Positions 6,172 to 14,424 of a DNA stretch of 15,716 bases are shown here, in pieces (position 1 is the stretch's first letter; each line of letters opens with the position of its first letter). The stretch is taken from assembly GCA_002337605.1 (NCBI GenBank), contig DDGL01000014.1, positions 903,741-919,456 of the forward strand, written 5' to 3'. The notes below the pieces were generated by a model. The model saw only the letters and a list, made by a program, of their open reading frames with translations, did no database searches and was not told where the DNA came from. The translations under genes and the position numbers were made by a program. The DNA is from Flavobacteriaceae bacterium UBA1903. GTDB taxonomy: Bacteria; Bacteroidota; Bacteroidia; Flavobacteriales; Flavobacteriaceae.

Positions 6172-6450
6172 ATGCATCGCTTAAACGTAAAAAAACTCGG
6201 ATTTGCCTTCGGTCTTACAGGAACCATAATTTATTTGGGCTGTATGATAGTAATGGCTACAGCAGGGCGGGAAGGTTCAATCATCTTTTTCAATAGCTTA
6301 TTGCACGGCTTGGATACCACCAATGTCATTAGAATGGATGTTCCCCTATTAGAAGTGTTAATGGGTATCGTACAAACTTTTATCCTTTGGTGGCTTATAG
6401 GCGCTTCTATTGGCGCTTTTTATAATGCGCAAATAAAAATAAAAAAGTAA
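6172..6450 (+). CDS. DUF5676-like small membrane protein
   Basis: This 92-residue protein has two predicted membrane helices, about 9-30 (GFAFGLTGTIIYLGCMIVMAT) and 60-84 (LEVLMGIVQTFILWWLIGASIGAFYN). A polar segment between them contains FFNSLLHGLD. Layout and motifs match the DUF5676 membrane family as I remember it; the assignment is by recall, not search. No function is known for the family. It is embedded in the operon with 17-18 bp spacers, so co-expression with the metal-handling proteins is likely. The single Cys (C24) and Met residues in the first helix give no clear metal site. Confidence 0.7.
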   Translation: MHRLNVKKLGFAFGLTGTIIYLGCMIVMATAGREGSIIFFNSLLHGLDTTNVIRMDVPLLEVLMGIVQTFILWWLIGASIGAFYNAQIKIKK

Positions 6451-6468
6451 AAAAACCTTTTAGGATTT

Positions 6469-7185
6469 ATGCAGTATGTCTGGTTCATATGGTCGCTTAT
6501 CATTCTTGCTCTTTGGGTAGTTATATATATATCCAAAAAAGGAGTTAGGAAAGAAATGCTCAAAATGAGCCTGATTACGATGCCCTTTGGTTTAACAGAA
6601 CCGTTGTTTGTACCAGAATATTGGTTTCCACCTTCGCTTTTTGATTTGGCCGAAAAAACAGGCTTCGATATCGAAAGTTTGATTTTCTCTTTCGCAATAG
6701 GTGGAATTGGCACTGTACTCTACAACCTTATTTTTAAAAGAGGACTTGCCGAAATACCACATAGCGAACGAAGTCATAGTAGGCACCGATTGCATATTTA
6801 TATACTTTTTATACCAGCAGCTGTATTCATCATTCTGGCGCTTTTTACGTCGCTCAATCACATTTATTGCGGCATTATAGCTTTGTTCATAGGTGGATTG
6901 GCGACTCTTTATTGTCGCCCAGATTTAAAAGGAAAGATTTGGGTTGGGGGAATTCTGTTTACGGTATTGTACTTCATTTATTTCGGAAGCATCCTTCCGT
7001 TCTATCCTCAATATGTGGAGTTGTACTGGAATCTAGACAACCTGACCCATATTCTTGTCTTGGGCATTCCTATTGAAGAATTAATGTTCGCCTTCACTTT
7101 TGGGATGTATTGGTCTGGATTGTATGAACATATCTATTGGCGAAAACTCATTCAAACTGAAATAATTATTCCACTTAAAGATTAA
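6469..7185 (+). CDS. Lycopene-cyclase-domain-like polytopic membrane protein
   Basis: This 238-residue protein has about seven hydrophobic segments. The sequence GIPIEELMFAFTFGMYWSGLYE (199-220) resembles the conserved PxEE segment of the CarR/CrtY lycopene cyclase domain. A related segment, GFDIESLIFSFAIGGIGTVLYN (65-86), occurs in the first half, giving an internal duplication like that of the CrtYc/CrtYd halves. True cyclases ring-close lycopene for carotenoid synthesis. No other carotenoid gene is in the window, and the neighbours are metal-binding proteins, so it may have been recruited to another lipid or membrane task. The first copy has IES where the second has IEE. The family resemblance is moderate and the reaction is not assignable. 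Confidence 0.65.
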   Translation: MQYVWFIWSLIILALWVVIYISKKGVRKEMLKMSLITMPFGLTEPLFVPEYWFPPSLFDLAEKTGFDIESLIFSFAIGGIGTVLYNLIFKRGLAEIPHSERSHSRHRLHIYILFIPAAVFIILALFTSLNHIYCGIIALFIGGLATLYCRPDLKGKIWVGGILFTVLYFIYFGSILPFYPQYVELYWNLDNLTHILVLGIPIEELMFAFTFGMYWSGLYEHIYWRKLIQTEIIIPLKD

Positions 7186-7189
7186 CACT

Positions 7190-7705
7190 ATGAAACGAAT
7201 ACACTCAAATCAAAAAAACAATGCTATCCAAGTTGTAGCCATTAAGAACCCAGTAAGAAAGATATACCAGGTATCCATCGCTATATTGTTCCTTCTACTG
7301 CTTTCAGCAGTACTTCTATCCTGTTCTGGCAAGAAAAAAGATGTTGCAGAAAGCGTAACACAGCCAACTGTTGAAACATCCCAAACAGCAAATGAGGCCA
7401 TTATATCAGCCCAAAATTATGAAATCGTTCCCAACGAAAAAGTCTGTATGGTCAATGACCGATTTATGGGTGTGTCACAAATACCTATTGACGTCAATGG
7501 AACTATCTACTATGGTTGTTGTGAAAATTGTGTTGAAAAGTTACAGAAAAATCTAGATGATGTTCGCTTTGGGAGTAATCCACTAAATGATACAAAAGTT
7601 GATAAAGCTTCAGCAATTATTGTTCAAGATAAAAGTAGCGGAAGTGTTTTTTATTTCGCTTCCATAGTAGATGCCCAATCATTTATAAATAAGAATAAAG
7701 GATAG
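7190..7705 (+). CDS. Lipoprotein with TRASH-like metal-binding Cys motif
   Basis: This 171-residue protein starts 4 bp after the previous stop. A long basic N-region (about 24 residues) leads into a hydrophobic core (28-43) and lipobox LLSC with Cys45, predicting a lipoprotein. Residues about 82-120 carry KVCMVNDRFMG, then VNGTIYYGCCENCVEKLQ. C86, C110 and C114 give C-x23-C-x3-C, close to the TRASH pattern (C-x19-22-C-x3-C) used in copper and mercury sensing or trafficking, with an extra Cys at 111. The CMVNDRFMG and YYGCCENC segments also recall YHS-type domains and MlpB-like proteins of Bacteroidota. Inference: a membrane-tethered soft-metal binding or delivery protein. No alternative in-frame ATG shortens the N-region. 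Confidence 0.75.
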   Translation: MKRIHSNQKNNAIQVVAIKNPVRKIYQVSIAILFLLLLSAVLLSCSGKKKDVAESVTQPTVETSQTANEAIISAQNYEIVPNEKVCMVNDRFMGVSQIPIDVNGTIYYGCCENCVEKLQKNLDDVRFGSNPLNDTKVDKASAIIVQDKSSGSVFYFASIVDAQSFINKNKG

Positions 7706-7733
7706 GAAATCTTTATTCATAAAAATTCAAGTT

Positions 7734-8195
7734 ATGAAAATAGTGTTAGCCATAGATGGTTCTGATTTTAGTAAACTAGCAGTAAAAGAACTTGCAAAAT
7801 TACCCTTACAAAATGAAAGTGAGGTCTGCATTATAAACGTGTATGAACATCCTGCGATATCAACACCATCATTAATTACATCAACAAGTTCTATTAATTC
7901 CTACTACAAAGAGTTTTTATCAAACGCTGAAAAAATAGGGAAAAAGATTGTTTCCGAAGCTGGTAAAGTATTGAAAGAAAAAAATAGCTCACTTCGTATA
8001 ACAACAAATGTTGTCAGCGGTCTTCCTAAAAAAGAAATTTTGGAAAAAGCGGAATCTTTTGATGCCGATTTGATTGTAGTGGGTTCGCAAGGGCAAGGCG
8101 CATTTTCACGTCTTTTATTAGGTTCCGTTTCACAGTATTTAGCAACACACGCCAAATGTTCAGTAATGATTGTAAAAGACAAGGACGCAAAGTAA
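7734..8195 (+). CDS. Universal stress protein, UspA family, ATP-binding type
   Basis: This 153-residue single Usp domain is of typical length. It begins MKIVLAIDGSDFSKLAVKEL with the conserved Asp at residue 8. It ends with the complete nucleotide loop G117-x2-G120-x9-G130-S131 (GSQGQGAFSRLLLGS), which marks ATP-binding members. Cytosolic Usp proteins accumulate under growth arrest, oxidative or energy stress and bind ATP or partner proteins. Here it sits at the junction between the metal-handling genes (28 bp upstream) and the redox/glycolysis genes (34 bp downstream), the two widest gaps in the run, although still compatible with one transcript. Context suggests a role in energy stress during metal exposure, which is inference. 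Confidence 0.93.
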   Translation: MKIVLAIDGSDFSKLAVKELAKLPLQNESEVCIINVYEHPAISTPSLITSTSSINSYYKEFLSNAEKIGKKIVSEAGKVLKEKNSSLRITTNVVSGLPKKEILEKAESFDADLIVVGSQGQGAFSRLLLGSVSQYLATHAKCSVMIVKDKDAK

Positions 8196-8229
8196 ACTAT
8201 TGCTAATACCAATGATATAAAAATTAAAT

Positions 8230-9585
8230 ATGAACGCTAACCACTCAAATAATAATACAAAAGAATCTGCTTGCAAGGTAACAGATGAAATCTGCCTTCC
8301 AGACTCTAATTTACCTCGTGTTATTATTATAGGTGGTGGGTTTGCAGGTTTAGCGTTGGTTGAAAAACTGAAACATAAAGAGGTGCAGGTGGTACTGTTC
8401 GATAAAAACAACTTCCACCAGTTTCAGCCCTTATTTTATCAAGTGGCAACGAGTGCTTTGGAACCTGATAGTATTGTATTCCCTTTCAGAAAACAAATTA
8501 GTGGTTATAAAAATGTATTGTTTCGTTTAGCTGAAGTCGAGGAAATCCAACCTTCTACAAACACCATTATAACCAATAAAGGAAGAGTTCACTTCGACTA
8601 TCTCGTATTGGCAACGGGTACAACAACTAATTTTTTTGGTATGGACAATGTCGAGTCCCATAGTATTGGGATGAAAAACATTCGCGATTCTTTAAATATT
8701 CGCCATATGATGCTGCAAAATCTGGAACAAGCTGCAATCACTTGTGATGATAAAGAACGTGATGCCTTAACAAATTTCGTCATCGTTGGTGGTGGTCCTG
8801 CTGGCGTAGAGATGGCAGGAGCTTTGGCTGAATTCTGTAAATACATTCTTCCCAAGGATTATCCAGAATACCCTTCTTCTATTATGAATATTTATTTGAT
8901 AGAAGCCATTGATGAATTGTTAAGTACGATGTCTGAAAAAGCATCTACGAAAACCCTAAAATATTTGAAGGACTTGGATGTAAAAGTACTATTCAATGAA
9001 TCGGTAAGCGATTATGACGGCTCAATAGTCACAACCAAAAGTGGAAAAACCATTTTAGCCAAAAACCTAATCTGGACAGCGGGTGTTAAAGGACAGTTCC
9101 CAAAAGGTATTGATAAAAAACACGTGGTAAAGGGTAACCGCTTAAAAACAGACTCATTTTTAATGGTAGAAGGCTACAAAAACATTTTTGCCATAGGCGA
9201 TATAGCGGCTGTAATTACAGAAGAAACGCCAAAAGGACATCCGCAAGTAGCACAAACAGCTATTCAGCAAGGTAAATATTTAGGTAATATATTATTGAAA
9301 ATTATTAAGGATGAGGGTGTGAACCCTTTCGAATATAAAGACAAAGGTTCATTAGCTACAGTAGGGAAACGTAAGGCAGTAGCTGATTTGGGCAAATTCA
9401 AATTTGCAGGTTATTTCGCTTGGCTATTATGGTCAGTTGTACACTTATTATCCATAAGCGGATTTAGAAATAGATTGATGGTTGGTTTTAATTGGGCGGT
9501 AAGCTATTTCACTTATGAAAAGAGCAACCGCCTAATTATTAGAAATTTTAAACCAAAACCGTCGGTTAATAACACAAAGAAATAA
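8230..9585 (+). CDS. ndh: Type II NADH:quinone oxidoreductase (NDH-2)
   Basis: This is a 451-residue FAD flavoprotein that oxidises NADH and reduces quinone at the inner membrane without pumping protons. The first dinucleotide fold has VIIIGGGFAG at 31-40 (FAD). The second has FVIVGGGPAG at 183-192 (NADH). The distal FAD motif AIGDIA is at 321-326, and the quinone-site motif AQxAxQ appears as AQTAIQ at 341-346. The C-terminal part (about 385-435, GYFAWLLWSVVHLLSISGFRN and following) supplies the membrane-attaching helices. An N-terminal extension of about 29 residues holds C15 and C22. The enzyme has no Fe-S cluster or metal, which may matter in a metal-stress operon. It lies 7 bp before the APC permease. 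Confidence 0.92.
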   Translation: MNANHSNNNTKESACKVTDEICLPDSNLPRVIIIGGGFAGLALVEKLKHKEVQVVLFDKNNFHQFQPLFYQVATSALEPDSIVFPFRKQISGYKNVLFRLAEVEEIQPSTNTIITNKGRVHFDYLVLATGTTTNFFGMDNVESHSIGMKNIRDSLNIRHMMLQNLEQAAITCDDKERDALTNFVIVGGGPAGVEMAGALAEFCKYILPKDYPEYPSSIMNIYLIEAIDELLSTMSEKASTKTLKYLKDLDVKVLFNESVSDYDGSIVTTKSGKTILAKNLIWTAGVKGQFPKGIDKKHVVKGNRLKTDSFLMVEGYKNIFAIGDIAAVITEETPKGHPQVAQTAIQQGKYLGNILLKIIKDEGVNPFEYKDKGSLATVGKRKAVADLGKFKFAGYFAWLLWSVVHLLSISGFRNRLMVGFNWAVSYFTYEKSNRLIIRNFKPKPSVNNTKK

Positions 9586-9592
9586 TTTACGA

Positions 9593-10948
9593 ATGAAAGA
9601 CACAACAGATAAAAACAATAAGCTTTCCTTAATAGGGTCTATATCTCTAGGAACTGGTGTAATGATTGGTGCTGGCATATTTGTTCTTATGGGACAAATA
9701 GCGGAGTTAGTAGGAGATCTGTTCCCGATTGCCTTTATTGCGGGAGCTGTTGTGGTGGGTTTCAGCTCTTATTCCTACGTAAAGTTCTCAAATGCTTTTC
9801 CATCCTCTGGAGGTGTGGTTAAGTTTTTCAATAAATCCTATGGACCTGGAACGACAACCGGTGTCTATTCTTTACTAATGTATGTTTCAATGGTCGTTGC
9901 ACAAAGTTTGGTTGCAGGAACCTTTGGCGCTTATACCCTTCGATTATTCCCAGAAAGTTATGCTGGTTATGCATCCATACTTGGTATTCTACTTTTGGTA
10001 ACAGCTTATATAATAAATATTCTAGGAAATAAAGTAATTGGAGCAACGGCCACTTTTACAGCAATTATTAAAGTAGGTGGTATTGCACTACTTGCGATTG
10101 CAGGTCTGGTAGCTTCCGGATTTGCGGATATTACAGGAGACTATATCCCACAAAATACCGAAACCTTACCACAAGGGTTCGGCTTTGTAGCGGCATTGGC
10201 ATTATCAATCCTTGCCTATAAAGGGTTCACAACAATAACGAATCAAGGTGGAGACATCAAAAATCCACACAAAAACCTTGGAAGATCCATTGTGATTTCT
10301 ATTCTTATCTGCACACTTATTTATGTAGCCTTGGCACTTGCTGTTGCAGGCGGTTTAAGCATTCCTGAAATAATAAAGGCAAAAGATTATGCTTTGGCAG
10401 CAGCAGCCGAACCTGTTTTTGGGGAATGGGGCTTATGGTTTACTATAGCAATCGCTATTGTAGCAACCTTTTCAGGGGTTATCGCCAGTGTATTTTCGGC
10501 ATCGCGCTTATTGGGGATGTTGAGTAATATGAAACAAGTACCCTCTTTAAAAAGGATAGGTAATTTTAAAAATCCAGCGCTCATATTCACGGTTTCCCTT
10601 GCCATTTTACTCACTGCCCTTTTCGATTTAACAAGAATCGCTTCTATAGGAGCTATTTTCTACCTCATTATGGATATCGCTATCCATTGGGGGCTATTTC
10701 GCCACCTAAAAAACGAGGTAAAATTTAAACCCATCATTCCGTTAATAGCCATTGTAATGGACATTGCAGTACTAGCAGCCTTTCTATATATAAAATATCT
10801 GAATGATCCAATGGTGCTCATCGTAGCAGCAATTGGAATTATCCTGATTCTCATTGCGGAACGTTTTTTTATGATTTCGCATACAGACGATGATGGCAAT
10901 ATGCCTATGGGAATGGAGAATACAAATAATAAAAACAACAAATCATAA
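9593..10948 (+). CDS. APC-superfamily amino acid permease
   Basis: This 451-residue inner-membrane transporter has about 12 hydrophobic segments. The TM1 signature ISLGTGVMIGAGIFVLMG (17-34) contains the unwound G-x-G (G20-T21-G22) that binds the substrate carboxylate in APC transporters. Other family features include the cytosolic GGDIKNPHKNLGRSI segment after TM6 and SGVIASVFSASRLLGML in TM8. The C-terminus is a short polar tail rich in Asn/Lys and Met (MPMGMEN). The subfamily and substrate cannot be fixed. It is 7 bp from ndh and 18 bp from the GAPDH gene. Inference: amino-acid or GABA-type exchange that helps pH or carbon balance during stress. Confidence 0.9.
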   Translation: MKDTTDKNNKLSLIGSISLGTGVMIGAGIFVLMGQIAELVGDLFPIAFIAGAVVVGFSSYSYVKFSNAFPSSGGVVKFFNKSYGPGTTTGVYSLLMYVSMVVAQSLVAGTFGAYTLRLFPESYAGYASILGILLLVTAYIINILGNKVIGATATFTAIIKVGGIALLAIAGLVASGFADITGDYIPQNTETLPQGFGFVAALALSILAYKGFTTITNQGGDIKNPHKNLGRSIVISILICTLIYVALALAVAGGLSIPEIIKAKDYALAAAAEPVFGEWGLWFTIAIAIVATFSGVIASVFSASRLLGMLSNMKQVPSLKRIGNFKNPALIFTVSLAILLTALFDLTRIASIGAIFYLIMDIAIHWGLFRHLKNEVKFKPIIPLIAIVMDIAVLAAFLYIKYLNDPMVLIVAAIGIILILIAERFFMISHTDDDGNMPMGMENTNNKNNKS

Positions 10949-10966
10949 TTAATTAAAACAATTTAT

Positions 10967-11980
10967 ATGAAAAATATAGCAGTTATAGGATACGGAGTCA
11001 TCGGAAAAAGGGTGGCCGATGCCATCAATCTACAGGACGATATGAAGCTTTCGGGCGTGTGTGATATCATAAGCGATTGGCGCATTCAAAATGCCGTGAG
11101 AAAAAAGTACGATATCTACGCAGCAACTCAAGAAGCAGAAGACAGAATGAAATCCGAAGGTATTTCAGTAAAAGGCGATATGCACGACCTGTTGAAAAAA
11201 TCAGATCTCGTTGTGGACTGTACCCCTAAAAAGATTGCGGCTCAAAATGTAGCAATTTATAAAGAGCAAAACATCAAATTTATTTTACACGGAGGCGAAA
11301 AACACGAAACAACAGGCCATTCCTTTAGTGCTGAAAATAATTATCAGTCTGCTCTAAATCTAGATGCTACACGTGTAGTTTCCTGCAACACCACTTCTAT
11401 TTTAAGGACGTTGACCGCTTTAAAAAGAGCCAATTTATTGGATTATGCTAGAGGTACACTTTTAAGAAGAGCAACAGATCCTTGGGAAAGCCATTTAGGT
11501 GGTATTATGAATACGATGGTTCCTGAAAAAGACATCCCGAGCCACCAAGGTCCTGATGCTAAAAGCGTTGACCCAGATTTGGATGTCATCACTGCCGCAG
11601 TAAAAGTTCCAGAAACTTTAAGCCATATGCACTATTGGAATGTGAAGTTAAAAAAACAAGCCTCGAAAGAAGAAGTGCTGAATGCTTTTAAGACATCTAG
11701 TCGTATCAAGCTAATTCAATATGACAAAGGCCTAGTTTCTAACAACACTATCAAGGAAATGTTTTTGGATATGGGAAGACCTTGGGGCGATATGTATGAA
11801 GTAGCCCTATGGGAAGATATGCTGAAGGTAGTGGGGGATGAACTTTTCTACGCCTATTTGGTAGACAACCAAGCAATTGTTATACCCGAAACTATTGATG
11901 CCATTAGAGCACTTACAGGAATTGAAACAGATGGTGCCAAATCTATCGCTAAAACAAATGAAAGTTTAGGAATTCATTAA
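10967..11980 (+). CDS. gap: Archaeal-type (type II) glyceraldehyde-3-phosphate dehydrogenase
   Basis: This 337-residue enzyme interconverts glyceraldehyde 3-phosphate and 1,3-bisphosphoglycerate, classically with dual NAD(P) use (EC 1.2.1.59). The N-terminal Rossmann motif is IGYGVIGKRVADA (7-19). The catalytic motif is VVSCNTTSILR, with the nucleophile C140 at the position known for archaeal enzymes. The archaeal landmark segments VVDCTPKK, HGGEKHE and RRATDPWE are present. Length fits the archaeal family (about 335-345) and not the canonical bacterial GapA, whose ASCTTNCLAP motif is absent. The gene lies 11 bp before a class I aldolase. Type II GAPDH is uncommon in bacteria, so horizontal origin is likely somewhere in its history. 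Whether the host also has a canonical GapA cannot be seen. Confidence 0.93.
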   Translation: MKNIAVIGYGVIGKRVADAINLQDDMKLSGVCDIISDWRIQNAVRKKYDIYAATQEAEDRMKSEGISVKGDMHDLLKKSDLVVDCTPKKIAAQNVAIYKEQNIKFILHGGEKHETTGHSFSAENNYQSALNLDATRVVSCNTTSILRTLTALKRANLLDYARGTLLRRATDPWESHLGGIMNTMVPEKDIPSHQGPDAKSVDPDLDVITAAVKVPETLSHMHYWNVKLKKQASKEEVLNAFKTSSRIKLIQYDKGLVSNNTIKEMFLDMGRPWGDMYEVALWEDMLKVVGDELFYAYLVDNQAIVIPETIDAIRALTGIETDGAKSIAKTNESLGIH

Positions 11981-11991
11981 TCATTAATACA

Positions 11992-13053
11992 ATGAAAATA
12001 GACATAAATATTACACAACTGTTAGGGGAAAAAGCAGACTTCTATTTGAATCACGTTTGTGAAAAAATAACCAAGGATGAATTGCAAACCCCAAGTAGAA
12101 CAAGCCTAGATAAGGTATTTACCCAAAGCAACAGAAATCCGCAGGTACTGCGAAGCCTTTCGCAATTGTATAACCACGGAAATCTTGGTGGCACAGGCTA
12201 CTTGAGTATTCTGCCTGTTGACCAAGGTATCGAGCATAGTGCGGCCTTTTCATTCTATAAAAACCCTGATTATTTTGACCCAGAGAATATTATAAAACTC
12301 GCCATTGAGGCCGGTTGTAATGGTGTGGCTTCCACGTTTGGTGTATTGGGATTGAACGCACGGAAATATGCCCATAAAATTCCCTTTATCGTAAAGATTA
12401 ACCACAATGAACTACTTACCTATCCCAATAAGTATAACCAAACTTTATTTGGTAAAGTAAAATCTGCTTGGAATATGGGAGCCGTTGCCGTGGGTGCTAC
12501 CATTTATTTTGGTTCGGAAGAAAGTAACAGACAGCTTAAAGAAATAGCCGAAGCCTTCGAAGAAGCCCACAATTTAGGTATGGCTACCATTTTATGGTGC
12601 TATACCCGAAACGAAGCTTTCAAAACCGGAAAAGAAGATTATCACGCTGCTGCCGATGTAACAGGGCAAGCAAATCATATTGGGGTAACCATTCAGGCAG
12701 ATATCATTAAGCAAAAATTACCTACAAATAACTTTGGTTTCAAAGAAATCGGTTTTGGAAAATATGATGATGAAATGTATGAGACGCTGACAACAGAACA
12801 TCCCATCGACCTATGCAGGTTGCAGGTGGCTAATTGCTTTATGGGAAAAATCGGATTGATTAATTCCGGTGGTGGCTCTAACGGTAAGTCTGATTTGGTG
12901 GAGGCAATAACAACTGCCGTTATCAATAAAAGAGCTGGTGGCTCTGGATTGATAATGGGAAGAAAAGCATTTCAAAAGCCCTTCGGCGAAGGCGTGGAAG
13001 TATTACAATCCGTTCAGAAAGTTTATTTGGATACTAAAATTAGCATTGCATAA
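11992..13053 (+). CDS. fbaB: Class I fructose-bisphosphate aldolase, FbaB type
   Basis: This 353-residue aldolase cleaves or forms fructose 1,6-bisphosphate through a Schiff base, with no metal. It matches E. coli FbaB (DhnA/archaeal class I family) closely along its length: YLSILPVDQGIEHSAA (70-85), GCNGVASTFGVLGLNARKYA, VKINHNELLTYPN, AVGATIYFGSEESNRQ, ADVTGQANH, LINSGGGSNGKSDL and INKRAGGSGLIMGRKAF. The predicted Schiff-base lysine is K240 in QADIIKQK. It sits 11 bp after type II GAPDH and 12 bp before the symporter, and a PFK follows two genes on, so three consecutive-pathway enzymes of upper glycolysis or gluconeogenesis cluster here. Being metal-free, it could replace a Zn-dependent class II aldolase under metal stress, which is inference. 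Confidence 0.95.
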   Translation: MKIDINITQLLGEKADFYLNHVCEKITKDELQTPSRTSLDKVFTQSNRNPQVLRSLSQLYNHGNLGGTGYLSILPVDQGIEHSAAFSFYKNPDYFDPENIIKLAIEAGCNGVASTFGVLGLNARKYAHKIPFIVKINHNELLTYPNKYNQTLFGKVKSAWNMGAVAVGATIYFGSEESNRQLKEIAEAFEEAHNLGMATILWCYTRNEAFKTGKEDYHAAADVTGQANHIGVTIQADIIKQKLPTNNFGFKEIGFGKYDDEMYETLTTEHPIDLCRLQVANCFMGKIGLINSGGGSNGKSDLVEAITTAVINKRAGGSGLIMGRKAFQKPFGEGVEVLQSVQKVYLDTKISIA

Positions 13054-13065
13054 CAATAAAAAAGA

Positions 13066-14424
13066 ATGTTCGACACAGAAGTAAAATCACTTAAATCATT
13101 CAATCACTACCTCTCAAAATTGGTAGAAAGTCGTCTATGGCTTAAGGTTATTATTGCCTTGTTTTTAGGTGTTGGTTTTGGATTGCTGTTAAGTCCTCAA
13201 AACGGGTGGATTACTAAAGAAACAGCAGACATCGCAGGGAATTGGCTGGCATTGCCTGGCGTACTTTTTCTAAAACTGGTTCAAATGATTATGATTCCTT
13301 TGATTGTGGCTTCCATCATCACAGGAATCGCAAGTAATGAAAAGGACAGTCTAAAAAAATTGGGTGGTGGCGTTTTATTATATTTTCTAGGCACTACCAT
13401 AGTTTCGGTAAGTTTGGGTGTCATACTATCTCAAATTTTTAGACCTGGTCGCTTTTTACATCAACAGGCTCTAGCTGAACATAATGAAATTACTGCTGTT
13501 CCAACGGAAAATCCCGAGCTTTCCTTCGGCCTTGAAACTATTCCAGATGCCATATCAAACTTACTTCCAGAGAACCCTTTAGCATCTATGGTTAGTGGTG
13601 AAATGTTAAGTATTGTGATTTTCACAATCATTATTGGTGTAGCTGTGCTATCACTTGAAAATGCCTTACTGCGCCCAGTAAAGCTTCTTTTAAGTGCCAT
13701 TCAGGAAGTCTGTATGACAGTAGTAAAATGGTCAATGCTTCTAGTACCTATTGCTGTTTTCGGACTAATGGCGCAGCTTACCTCTAGTGTTGGTTTAAGT
13801 TCTTTATCAGGTTTAACGTACTATGTTGGGGTAGTACTTCTCGGTCTTCTTTTATTGGTAATTTTCTATTTGGGACTCATCGTACTTCTCGGAAAGAAAA
13901 ACCCATTGCATTTCCTAAAAAAAATAAGGGATGTTCAATTATTGGCTTTTTCAACCACAAGTTCTGCCGCTGTGATGCCCTTATCTCTAAAAACCGCCGA
14001 AGAAGAACTAAAAGTGGACAAGACTATTAGCAATTTTATCATACCTATAGGGGCGACCGTCAATATGGATGGTACTGCACTATATCAAACTATTACAACT
14101 CTTTTTATTGCCCAAGCTTACGGACTGGAAATGAGTTTACTCAATATTATAGTGGTCATTGTAACTATTGTCGCTGCATCCATTGGTACACCTGCCATTC
14201 CAGGAGGTGGTGTGGTTATACTCGCTTCTGTTTTGGGAAGTGTCGGCATACCCGCTGAAGGCATCATCATTATCATTGGTGTAGAAAGACTCTTGGGAAT
14301 GTTTAGGACTGCTGTAAATGTAACTGGTGATTTAACTGCCTGTATGGTCTTCAATAGATTCTATGGTAAAACCCCAATCTTGGTTAGTGAGAAAACGAAT
14401 AATAAATCAATTTCAAAACAATGA
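13066..14424 (+). CDS. Dicarboxylate/amino acid:cation symporter (DAACS, GltP/DctA family)
   Basis: This 452-residue secondary transporter has the family's hairpin and TM7 motifs: STTSSAAVMP (296-305) for HP1, and NMDGTA (333-338), the Na+/substrate site in TM7. TM8 has GVERLLGMFRTAVNVTGD (405-422). Relative to archaeal GltPh, the residue at D394, which holds the substrate amino group, is Gly411. R397, N401 and D405 are kept as R414, N418 and D422. That pattern argues against a strict aspartate/glutamate carrier and leaves dicarboxylates or other carboxylates possible. The alignment is by eye. The final ATGA overlaps the start of the next gene, indicating translational coupling. Confidence 0.93.
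   Translation: MFDTEVKSLKSFNHYLSKLVESRLWLKVIIALFLGVGFGLLLSPQNGWITKETADIAGNWLALPGVLFLKLVQMIMIPLIVASIITGIASNEKDSLKKLGGGVLLYFLGTTIVSVSLGVILSQIFRPGRFLHQQALAEHNEITAVPTENPELSFGLETIPDAISNLLPENPLASMVSGEMLSIVIFTIIIGVAVLSLENALLRPVKLLLSAIQEVCMTVVKWSMLLVPIAVFGLMAQLTSSVGLSSLSGLTYYVGVVLLGLLLLVIFYLGLIVLLGKKNPLHFLKKIRDVQLLAFSTTSSAAVMPLSLKTAEEELKVDKTISNFIIPIGATVNMDGTALYQTITTLFIAQAYGLEMSLLNIIVVIVTIVAASIGTPAIPGGGVVILASVLGSVGIPAEGIIIIIGVERLLGMFRTAVNVTGDLTACMVFNRFYGKTPILVSEKTNNKSISKQ

Noticed and set aside
6420..6861. Two minus-strand ORFs opposite the cyclase-like gene
   Set aside because: They lie antisense to a coherent membrane protein in a tight plus-strand operon and show no family signature.
7904..8411. 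Minus-strand ORFs opposite usp and the start of ndh
   Set aside because: They are antisense shadows of genes with complete diagnostic motifs.
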